This document shows positions 1 to 8,722 of a stretch of DNA of 24,747 bases, in pieces. Position 1 is the first letter of the stretch; each line of letters starts with the position of its first letter. The notes under the pieces are model-generated. The model was not told the DNA's origin. It saw only the letters and a list, made by a program, of their open reading frames with translations, and ran no database searches. The stretch lies in contig JADGJH010000219.1 in the NCBI GenBank assembly GCA_027596945.1, positions 1 through 24,747 on the forward strand. The letters run 5' to 3'. A program made the translations under genes and the position numbers. The DNA is from Physocladia obscura (taxonomy: Eukaryota > Chytridiomycota > Chytridiomycetes > Chytridiales > Chytriomycetaceae).

Positions 1-921
1 TCAATTCAAAATTTTACTATGTACCCTCCACATAAAATTTTTTATGGGGGCCAAAAAAACATTTCCACATTTTTTTTAAGCCAATAATTAAAAAAAAAAA
101 AAAAAAAAATAAAGAGAAAGATGAACCTTTTCCACAGTTTCACCTAAAACAGCTCCAAAAATATCATGCTCCAACCCATTCTGGGAGAACAGCAAATTAT
201 AGTCAATAGGAGATTGCAAGTAAAGCAATTACAGACATTATTACAATCTGATACTTTAATTGTTAATTTGCAGCTATGCTACAAATTACCTGAAATCAGT
301 GAGCTACATTTAAATGATAATGTTGCATCAGACACATATGCTAATTTCAACTGCCCACTTTTTGCTCATGGCAAGAAAGACCCCAAGCAGCCAGCCAGTA
401 ACAATATTGGCGACAGTCAATTTTTATCTCATGAAGTGGCTATGAATTAGTGGGTGAAGGTGGGACTTGGACTTTATGGCAATTTTTGGCAAGTTCAATC
501 AAATACCAATAATGGTCTTTACCAGCTGTGTATTTGAAGAGTCAATGAATTTACATATGCTGCTATTATTGGTGACTTTCTTGATGGCTGAATTTGAACA
601 GATGTGGAGGTCTGTTGCAGGGTCATCAGCTGCGGCTGGAATTGGATGGACATGTGAATTTGTGTTTGTCAAGACATTTACTCGTTTCACAGCAGATTAT
701 CTTGGCCAGCCAACTTTCATTTGCCTCGTTCTTAATCTCTCATTTCTTTCTTTTTTTCGTCTTTCCTTTTCTACCTCTGTTTTATTCTGGCTCGTACTGA
801 ATTAGATTTTTCATCTATTTCGTTTTCATTAATGCTCTTTCTCATATCAATTAAAATATTTGATGAGTTTTTGAAACAGATTTTTTTTAAAAATTTTTCG
901 GAATCAATAATCAATTTACTG
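1..921. other. Left-edge region without a supportable gene
   Basis: AT-rich DNA with a run of about 20 A near 89-109 and an imperfect hairpin-like stretch near 25-50. Short open frames exist on both strands (for example + 166-450, + 467-805 and - 690-499), but none shows a recognisable motif, a consistent splice structure or a homologue I can name. The minus strand around 499-740 has several broken frames rich in Cys, Ser and Thr that could be old transposon or gene debris; this is only an impression. The last part should contain the 5' UTR and promoter of the PP2C gene that follows. Confidence 0.5.
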
Positions 922-2772
922 ATGATGTTGGCAGTCACACGAACAGGGAGCGGAACGCGAATGCAGCGTCAAATACCAGCGACATCAATAATGCGACTTC
1001 AAGCGACAGGATCAACGCAGATTGCTTGTGCTCAGCTGGAGATCCAGACTCGAAGAACTGCGGTTTCTGCGGTGAAACCGATTCTTGCATTACCAATTAC
1101 TTCAACGTTGGCTTTGAGTTCACCGTCAACGTTGAGATTGCACGCGAAATTTTCACAACGCCGTTTCGCTTCAGAAGCATTGCCAAACAAAGCTTCTCCC
1201 AAAAGCAACGGAATCTCTTCGTCTGTGGTGTCTCTCGGTGCTTTGGTCGGCATTTCGGCAGTCGCTTATACTCTGTTTCAGCGTAAAGAAAAAGATGCGG
1301 AAACAGAGAAGTCGGAAAAAAAATCTGCGCTTGACGTTGACACCGTACTTGCCGACGCGTCAAACTCGATTATTCTTTCAAACACTGGAAGCGTCGCACT
1401 ACCAAAAACAGTTGCACGTGTTGACTCGGCCACCGTTGCCTCAAACAATCCGAGCGAAGACCGGTCGCGCCACTACCATTTTGTTCTCCCTGGAAATAAA
1501 CCTGCCCAATTGTTTCTTGTTCTTGATGGGCATGGTGGATTTCAGTGCGTCGATATTGTTGCTGAATATCTGGGGCCGGTAATGTGCCGCCGCATTTTTG
1601 GATTAATTGCTGTTTTTTTGTTTTTTTAATAAACAAATATTTGATTGTTACAGTACATTGCAAAAGAGGTCAGTGACGCAACGTGGACTCTTTTTGGCAG
1701 TGAAGTCCCCGACCGCAAGACAGCAATCCAAAAAGCCATAACTCGTGCATTTGAACGCCTCGATAACGACATTCTCAATGGCGCGTTCTTGGAAATCACC
1801 CCAACAAAGAGTGAGTCTGTCGAATCGCAAAAAGCAAACCTGGCAGCGCGTATTCGACAAGCGCTCGCGGGATCATGCGCACTTGCGACTCTCGTCGATG
1901 GTGAAGACGTTTACGTTGCTGGAGCTGGTGATTGCCGAGCAATTCTTGGCACTCGTCGAGATGACGGCAAATTTACGGCGATTGATTTGTCACGTGACCA
2001 CAACCCAGAGAATCCACTCGAAAGAGCAAAAATTCTCAGCGAGCATCCAGAACAAACTGATGCCGAAATTTTCAAGCCGCACGCAGTATGGCAAGAAGAC
2101 GGTTTTATAAGATTATTGGGCTATATTGCAATTACACGCGCGTTTGGTGATGCACAGTTCAAGCTACCTTCTGATTTGATCTCAAAACTGCCACCCGGTT
2201 CATTCAAGACGAATGTTGAGGGTTCATCTTCACCGCCATATATGACTGCAAGTCCTGTTGTTACCCATCACAAGATTGATCTTGATGTATCTTCCACTGA
2301 AGATTTATTTTTGATAATGGCGTCTGATGGCCTAACAGGAAGCCTCAGCTCCGAAGAAGCTGTGCAAGTAGTCAACGGATTCTTGCAAACCAAACAAGTA
2401 ATTCCAGAATCAACATACAAAGTCTTTAGCGAAGATCCGCTAGCTTCAAACAGATGGGAACTCCTCAAAGACGACAATGCCGCCTCCCTCTTGATTCGTA
2501 ATGCATATGGAGGAAAAGACGCCACCAAAGTTGCAGAAACTCTCGCTGTTCCATTCCCGGAATCTCGCAATATTCGAGATGACATTACAGTCAAAGTGAT
2601 CTTTTTTGGCAAAAATACGCGCGATTCGGAAAGTGTTTTGGATGTGGATAAATTGAATGAACTTGTGGCGGCCTCTGCGTCTAACGCGCTGGATCCAATT
2701 GATTTCTCGCTGGCAAAGCAAAAAACTCACTTGTTGCCGCATTGGATCAAGTGGCTTGACGCAAACAAGTAA
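922..2772 (+). CDS. Mitochondrial PP2C-family Ser/Thr phosphatase (pyruvate dehydrogenase phosphatase-like)
   Basis: Two exons, 922-1578 and 1654-2772, joined by a 75-nt phase-0 GT...AG intron, give about 591 residues. PP2C motifs appear in order: EDR (about 179-181), LDGHGG (201-206), GSCA (292), AGDCRA (310-315), TRAFGD (380-385), ASDGL (442-446) and RDDIT near residue 540. These carry the Asp residues that bind the Mg/Mn pair in PP2C enzymes. The N-terminus is rich in Arg, Ser, Ala and Thr with almost no acidic residues, has RRFA|S near residue 80 (a typical matrix-protease site), and is followed by a hydrophobic segment at 101-117. This suggests mitochondrial import and an inner-membrane anchor, as in yeast Ptc5. 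I start at 922 (or 925, an adjacent ATG) because the in-frame ATG at 832 would prepend an AT-rich hydrophobic leader that spoils the presequence. The likely role is dephosphorylation of the pyruvate dehydrogenase E1 subunit; substrate is inferred from the family only. Confidence 0.9.
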
Positions 2773-3201
2773 ATTCATGGGAAAACTTGGAGAAAAAAAA
2801 GAGAAAAAACTTGAAAAACTGACAATGCCCTCATAAAAAATCCCCCTTTCTTTTCTTTCATTCAACATGTTCTGTTTCCAGGGCCTCGTGAGCAGCATCG
2901 CTATTCAGCTTTGTTTGTTTTGTTGCTGCTGCTGTTTTTTTTTTTTTTGTTTTTTGTTGGTTCGCGTTTTTTTTTGACAAAATTCGTTTTGAAAAATCAT
3001 GATTTGGAGAATTGATTACGTCTTATATATGTTCTGTGGTAATTAGGATGAAGACAGATGAAACCAGTTATTTGTAGCACTATCTTGATACTTTGAAATT
3101 GAAGGAGGTAGGGATTAGGAATCAAAATTCCATATTTTTAATTTCCATAAGAAATCATTTTTGAACCAAGCTTTGAAAATTGACTATCAAAGATCGAAAC
3201 A
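2773..3201. other. Intergenic spacer
   Basis: This holds the 3' UTR of the phosphatase, a long T-rich tract around 2930-2975, and the upstream region of the next gene. A TATATA-like run lies near 3024, about 175 bp before the next ATG; it could be a TATA element but is not distinctive. No coding signal seen. Confidence 0.5.
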
Positions 3202-4122
3202 ATGGACGCGAAACTGACATCCTCTTTCTTAGGCCAAATCAACATCATATTTCTCATTCAAAGCACCACCGCACTAATTCTCAGCCTGCAAAACCGCCGC
3301 ATTTTCCCAACACCTCCCCCACATCACGCAATTTCATGCCCGAATTCAAAATGTACTGCCCGCCATCGTCCCAAAAAGCTTTGGCACAGTCACCACTTGC
3401 TCATTCAGCCACTATTCTATACAGCTCTCTACATTCACGACTTATTTACCACCGACATTCTGTTTGCCAGCACCTGGATAGCAGTTCACCATATTATTGC
3501 AATCCTCATCTTCATTGCGGGAAACCAAAATTTTGACACCGCGACGACACTGGTCCCGTGTGTACTACATGCCGCATATTGGGCCGCGCATGAGTTCGCG
3601 CACCAGGAAGCGTCGTGGGCGCTACTGGCGTTGTATAACACCAGTGTTGGAGTTGTTGGGTTGGTGTTTGTTATCAATGCAACATTGTTGAACGCGTGGG
3701 ATGATGTTTTTGAGCGGCAAATTCGTGTCGGGGTTGTTGCTACGAGGGAGAACGGGGCCGCCCAGAGGAAAAGTTGGAGGGTTGATTATCTGGGAGTTTT
3801 GGCGGTGGGGTTAGCAGCTACGAATTATTACGCGTATTGCTGGGAGTATTCGGGAACGGCGTGTGGACCGCGGAAGTGGCATTTTTGGAGTGCGGTTGTG
3901 TTGTTTTTTGGGAGTCTTTTTTTCGCGAGGCTTATGGCGTTGTTGGTTGCGTTGGAGGTTTGCGCGCCGTTGCATGTTTTAGTTGGGCAGCGATGCGGTG
4001 GCGGGGATGAAATTTGCCGAGGATTGTGGTGTGAATATTTCGAGGGTGTTGATTGGGGGAATGTGAGGGGATATCGAGCTTTAAAGAGAATTGCTCTTCG
4101 CGGTGGGTTCAAGGAGGAATAA
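3202..4122 (+). CDS. Multipass membrane protein of unknown function (possible TLC-domain relative)
   Basis: Single-exon frame of 306 residues with no splice signals needed; the ATG context is good (gaaacaATGG). I see about six or seven hydrophobic segments: roughly residues 13-29, 66-85, 88-107, 115-132, 137-163, 195-214 and 228-258. A basic, Pro/His-rich loop (30-65) follows the first, and the tail is Cys- and Gly-containing and hydrophilic. The stretch FYTALYIHD...VHHIIAI (residues 72-101) has the His-His pair in a membrane segment seen in TLC-domain proteins (ceramide synthase and TMEM56-like), but the rest of the pattern is weak, so I do not assign a reaction. GC content rises in the 3' half. 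It converges on the methyltransferase pseudogene downstream. Confidence 0.7.
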   Translation: MDAKLTSSFLGQINIIFLIQSTTALILSLQNRRIFPTPPPHHAISCPNSKCTARHRPKKLWHSHHLLIQPLFYTALYIHDLFTTDILFASTWIAVHHIIAILIFIAGNQNFDTATTLVPCVLHAAYWAAHEFAHQEASWALLALYNTSVGVVGLVFVINATLLNAWDDVFERQIRVGVVATRENGAAQRKSWRVDYLGVLAVGLAATNYYAYCWEYSGTACGPRKWHFWSAVVLFFGSLFFARLMALLVALEVCAPLHVLVGQRCGGGDEICRGLWCEYFEGVDWGNVRGYRALKRIALRGGFKEE

Positions 4123-4310
4123 TTTTAATAATCAGAACTTTTTAATTTTTGTGTTTATCATCATTATTTTGTAGCACAATAGTTCAGAAATTGCTTTGCT
4201 GATTTTTCAATTGCACAAGAAAAACAAAAACAAAAACACCTAAATAAAGCAAACAGTCAACTGACCATACTTTTTGCATCCTTCTAATCAATTAAACACT
4301 GTTCTTCAAG

Positions 4311-4900
4311 TTATTGACAGTCGCTGTATTCAATGCCAAGAAACTTGTAAGACACATCTTCAAGAATCAAATACAAGTTCTTCGTGTTCAAACCACACAT
4401 TTCACTGACAATTCCATCCTCACTCAATTGGCACCAAAACCGTCTGGTTTGTAACTTTAATTTTTTGAATTTTTTTTGTTCTCGCGGGACGTCAAACTCT
4501 CAAAAGAAAATATCCAGGTTTTGTTGATTTTGCAGAAAAAAAAGAGGGGGAATATACAATAAAATAGACCATATACATATATATGGAATATTTACTCACA
4601 AGCTATTTCAAATTTTTCTCTGCCGTTTCTATTGCGGTATTCTGTGACGTCAGGTTTGCGAACAAAAATACAAATTTAATCCAACCACCAGATTTCGTCA
4701 AGCATAGCAACTCTCTGATAGCAGCCAGATAATGAACTTTCTGCCACTCCAGCATCAAAAATCGTTAATGTGTGAAATCAAAGGTGTTGTTTTCATAAAC
4801 TCGTCCCATGAGAACACTTTCGGCAATGAATTTTGTAGACGAAAGGTATATTATTTTGAAAAGATTTTATTGTTGTTTTTTTATATATATAATCGCTCTT
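4311..4900 (-). pseudogene. Decayed SAM-dependent methyltransferase
   Basis: Read on the minus strand from about 4850 down, one frame gives GRVYENNTFDFTH-stop-RFLM and then IRELLCLTKSGGWIKFV. This matches the post-motif I region of fungal class I methyltransferases (NTFDFVHQRFL ... ELxRVTKPGGWIE). The stop sits where the family has Gln, a single CAA to TAA change. Just upstream, NNIPFVYK lies in another frame and matches the usual PxNIxFVxAN segment, so there is a frameshift as well. Downstream, after possible old splice sites, an open segment ending at 4311 reads GLNTKNLYLILEDVSYKFLG, which resembles the C-terminal GLNxKNLYLxLxxxLxKFLG part of the same family. No motif I glycine loop or start codon is recognisable. 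At least two disruptions make a functional enzyme unlikely. Confidence 0.6.
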
Positions 4901-5160
4901 GGAGCACTCCAAACTTTTTTTTCATTATAGTAAACTTTGCTTGGCATGATCTGTCATGTCAAAAATAATATTTGCTACAACCAAGAACATTGAATTTCTA
5001 TTTATTTCGTAGTGTGAGGCACACCACATTTAAATTCTAGTTGAAAAAAGTGGTTTGATAAGCACTTACGTGTGATTAGTAATGCAAATTTGTAATAAAA
5101 TTTTCGGCAAATAAATACGGCGCCAATTTCATGTGAAATTCAAAAACCGGAACAAAAAAG

Positions 5161-5909
5161 ATGGAATCAAAAGCGGCGGAACTGACAGCAGACTGTTGTG
5201 GGCTGAAAGCCAGTTTTAACAGCGAATACGCGCCAAGTGATCAGCAGAGACGACTACTACGCGGCACCTCCGCCTGGCGTGACGAGCACGAAGGCGGTGT
5301 TGTGGGTGTACGACATATTTGGCATGCACGCCAACACGCGGCAGGCGACGGACTTGGTGGCCAAGCATTGGGCGTGCACGTGATTGCGCCAAACTTTTAC
5401 CGGACGAAAAGTGCGACCGCACGGGGGGCATGCCGGCAATGATGGCCTTTATTGACAAGCACTCGTACGCGGCCCACGTGCGCGAGGACGTGCGCGCCGT
5501 GCTCGCGTGGCTGGCGGCCGACAAGCACGTGACGAGCGTGGCGGTGTTTGGGCTGTGCTGGGGCGGCCGCATCGCCGTGAACGTCGGCCAGGAGGGCGGC
5601 GGCGACTGGGCGCTGGTCAAGGCCGTCGGCTCCGCGCACCCGTCGCTCCTCACCGCCGACGACGGCAAGACGCTCGCCGTGCCCCTGTGTCTGCTGCCCT
5701 CCGGCGCCGAGGACGCGGCAGTCATGGACGCAATCTTCCAAGCCGTCAAGGCAAACGCCAGTATTGCCGACAAGTCGGTCCACGTCAGATTCAACGACAT
5801 GCCCCACGGTTTCGTTGGTGCCGGCGCAGATTTCAACGACCCTGCCAAACTCAAGGCTGCCAACGATGCCCTCAACCTTGCCGCTGACTTTTTCAAGGCC
5901 AATCTTTGA
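5161..5909 (+). CDS. Dienelactone hydrolase family protein, frame broken in the 5' third
   Basis: An alpha/beta hydrolase related to carboxymethylenebutenolidase. The last two thirds, from about 5404 to 5909, is a clean frame with the nucleophile elbow GLCWGG (near 5548-5565), an Asp-containing LPSGAED segment (about 5695-5715) and MPHGF with the catalytic His (about 5800). This is the Cys-Asp-His set of the family. The N-terminal part is spread over three frames. The first, from the ATG at 5161, gives the usual CC-rich start and SEYAP; the second, about 5237-5370, gives VISRDDYYAAPPPG and VYDIFGMHANTRQATDL; the first frame then returns for GVHVIAPNFYR; and the third begins at about DEKCDRTGG. 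No GT...AG intron fits these junctions. They are either small indels in a dying gene or sequence errors. The gene is far more GC-rich, with G/C-ending codons, than its neighbours. Confidence 0.8.
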
Positions 5910-6389
5910 TTGCTGTTTCTTGTTGAAAATAAACTCCTGACTCTTTCAATTTCTTTGTTTACATATAAATGCTTACTGCCAAGTTTTCAGGGCACTGCAA
6001 ATAGAATTTCCCACCTTGAAGGTACACTTGCCAATCTTCATGAGAACTGTGTTTTGTAATTGATATTGCTATACATTTAATCTACAAATTAATGTCAATT
6101 AGAGCTCGCTTTAAGTCTTTGCCGTACTTGAAACAGGTTCATGCAACACTATTTACATAGTTTAAACCATTTTTATAATGTTGAAATATCAGATTGCGAA
6201 GATGGTAAAATAATTCTGAACGAACATTCGGAAAGCAAATCTTCAGATTTGCTTGCGCTGAGTGATCATGAGGAACACAATTGTATATCTAAGTAGTAGC
6301 CATCGTTTTTTCAGTTTGAAAAATATCAGAAAATAATTATGATAATTTGAGAGGGAATAAATAAAATCTTATTTCTGCCCATCAAAAAC
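5910..6389. other. Intergenic spacer with one small open frame
   Basis: AT-rich spacer between the convergent hydrolase and kinase genes. The only coding-like item is a 51-residue + frame at 6141-6296, starting with ATG and ending in an acidic, Ser-rich tail (EHSESKSSDLLALSDHEEH). It matches nothing I recognise and no splice partner is evident. Confidence 0.45.
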
Positions 6390-8334
6390 TTAAACAGGAG
6401 AAGTTATTCCATGAGGATTAAAAGTCAAAGTCTTTGGTATAGAAAATTCCTCTTGTGCATATTGAGTTCTTTGATTTTCTTCTGTCGTTGATGGCGTTCG
6501 AACCTTTGGCTTTAAGCTTACGTTATTGTCAATCATTCTCACTTTCAAAGTTGCATCATTCAACGACATCGCTTTTCTTGCTCTTTCTTTTTGATTTATT
6601 GTATTTCCCCTTACAATGATATTTGGTGATCCATCGTAAATCATTAATGAACGTTTGCGAATACCATCCAATTCAATCACAGAGAGCTTGTTTTCTGTCG
6701 GAATTAAGCTCGTCGTGTGTTTTTGATCATAGGAATCCGTTACCGATGTTGTTTTTATCGAACTGCCATCCAAAGTATCGATATAAATCAAATTTTTCGG
6801 TTTTATCACATTGTTTTTTTGATTCCAATCGTAATCAATAAATTCTTCTTCGAACACACGCATTTGAGTTTCAGCTTCCGATTCAGTCACTGGTTAATGT
6901 GATCAGTGCTCCAATTTTTTTTTTTTTTGTTCAAGTTCCAAATACCTGATGGAAGGGTTCCTCTTGAAGTTCCTATTGTAGAAGTCTTGCTACTTCCGTT
7001 TGTTCGAGTAGACCTATTTCTTTTGACAGGTCGGCTTTGAAGTGGTGCTTCGTCGAATAAAATTTCGTCTAAATTCAGTACTCGATTATAATACGTGCAT
7101 CGTTTGATCTGTTTTTTTTTTTTGTAGAGTCGATATTTCATTGGTACGAGAATAAAAAAACTCTTACGTCTGGTATAAAAGGTACAAGAATTTCTTGTTT
7201 TTGAACTTTCGTCCAATCCCAATCTTGAAACCATTTGTGCGTCCGCACACTCATACTTCCGCCGCTTTCTATTGATCCCAATCTTTGGCTAACATCGCGG
7301 TTTAATAGCGACAATACAAGATCTCTCGCATCCGCAGAAACTTTCTCCAATGATTCTGGGCTATCTGGCATTCGAATAGGATCATTCATGATTGCGCGCT
7401 TTATTTCTCGTTCACTAGAACTGCTAAATGGCGTCTGAACAATAGTAAGTTAATCTAATTATACTGGAAGGTCATTTCGGGTCAAACAAGCTTACGGTTC
7501 CAAATAGCATTTCATATGTCATTATACCTAAGCTCCACCAATCTATTGCATTCAAGTATCCTTTTTGTGCCAGAATCTCGGGGGCTAAAATATAAAATAT
7601 GAAGTAAAAATAAATAGAACCATACGGTTTTTCCAAATTAAAATTCAACAAACCCATATACTTCAAAGTTCCTGAGCGCGAAGTCATTGGCCGTTCTTCT
7701 TTGTAATGGCACGCCAAGTTAAAATCAGATAAACTTGCATGTCCGCTTTCATTTAGAAGAACTGAAAGCAGTGAGCATTTTCATTTATGGAAATGTGAAA
7801 TAATTACTGTTCCCAGGTTTAATATCACGATGCACAATTTTCAACGAATGGAGATACGATAATCCACAAGTTATTTCTGCGAAATAAAATTTTACGCGAT
7901 CTTCCGGAAACACACCGCCAAATTTGAGATGAAATGCAATATCGCCCCCGACGTTGAGATCAATTACCATCAATAAATGCAAATCATCTTGAAACGCGTA
8001 ACGAAGATTGCTGCCACACAAATAGTAACAAATAAATCGTTGAGTATTTTCAAGCACAACTGGAATACAAGCCACCAAACCAAATAAACGGCGATTTGGC
8101 TTCTTCCAACAGTTTACGTTCTCCGATCATATTTTTAGCAAGACCTTTTGCAGAACAAACTGCCTTATTTATATATTTAAGAGCATATTCTTTTTTAGTC
8201 TTTTTGTGAGTCACAATGCAGACTTTGCCGAAACTGCCTTTTCCAATAACTCGTCCGATAGTAAAATGTGAAATGTCAACTGGTCCTTCGAAGTCAACTG
8301 GAGGATCACTGCAACTCGTGCAAATATTTCCCAT
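6390..8334 (-). CDS. YANK/STK32-type AGC protein kinase, copy 1
   Basis: Seven exons on the minus strand: 8334-8081, 8010-7808, 7761-7654, 7584-7496, 7434-7168, 7108-6946 and 6889-6390. Introns are 46-70 nt, all GT...AG; the sum is 1,584 nt, 527 residues. The start MGNICTSCS fits N-myristoylation on Gly2 with nearby Cys for palmitoylation, so plasma-membrane attachment is likely. The kinase domain begins near residue 24: glycine loop GKGSFGKV (31-38), Lys53 in [13 protein letters not shown] (145-152), DFN (165-167) in place of DFG, and MAPE (188-191). DFN and the tail [13 protein letters not shown] are hallmarks of the YANK (STK32) family, which has ELEEMxLExxPL there. A C-terminal FIDYDW resembles an AGC hydrophobic motif with Asp at the usual phospho-site. 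Substrates are unknown. Confidence 0.93.
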
Positions 8335-8616
8335 GGGGATGTGGACTGTTGTTAGTGCGGAAAAAGATTTTCATTAAAAGAAGTTTTTTGCGTTTCTTTT
8401 TCATCCAGAAGCCCGCAGTTCAAAACAATTAGTATGAAGAAATACCGCTCACTATTGTGTGATATTTTGGTTGATTCTTTGTCGCATTTTCTTCAATCAG
8501 CTGTGTCCAACATAACTTTACCTTGAGTCTGGTTTTAACGACAAAAATCATGAGGATATTTCAATCGGCTTTGCTGTGGTGAACAAAAAATAATTTCGTT
8601 TAAAAGCGGAACTTAC

Positions 8617-8695
8617 CAAGAGCCCAATCTTCGATGCAGCACAATTCAAAGTGACAAATGTCCACGGGCAAATCCAAGTCTTCTGCCTTTCTTGG
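8617..8695 (-). pseudogene. Remnant of a third kinase N-lobe exon
   Basis: In the 388-bp gap between the two kinase genes, the minus strand encodes DLDLPVDICHFELCCIEDWALG followed at 8616 by a strong donor (gtaagt). Copy 1 has [15 protein letters not shown] at the matching place and copy 2 has IDITHFEIG...GAFGKV. The conserved D-I-x-H-F core and the spacing to an A-x-G position indicate a shared origin, but the glycine loop is destroyed. There is no start codon in frame (a stop lies a few codons upstream), and no recognisable downstream kinase exon follows. I read it as debris of an additional tandem copy rather than as an alternative exon of copy 1, which has its own complete start. Confidence 0.6.
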
Positions 8696-8722
8696 CTTTT
8701 CTTTTCTTTAATAATAACTTTA

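Noticed and set aside
832..921. Extended N-terminus of the phosphatase from the ATG at 832
   Set aside because: It encodes an AT-rich hydrophobic and acidic leader unlike a presequence; the ATGs at 922 and 925 begin a typical mitochondrial leader.
3180..3536. 118-codon + frame rich in His, Ser and Pro
   Set aside because: Shadow of the membrane-protein gene at 3202-4122, in another frame.
4732..4968. 78-codon + frame
   Set aside because: Antisense to the methyltransferase pseudogene and without any motif.
5319..5909. Dienelactone hydrolase starting at the ATG at 5319
   Set aside because: The first ~28 codons of that frame are not family sequence; the real N-terminal motifs lie upstream in other frames starting at 5161.
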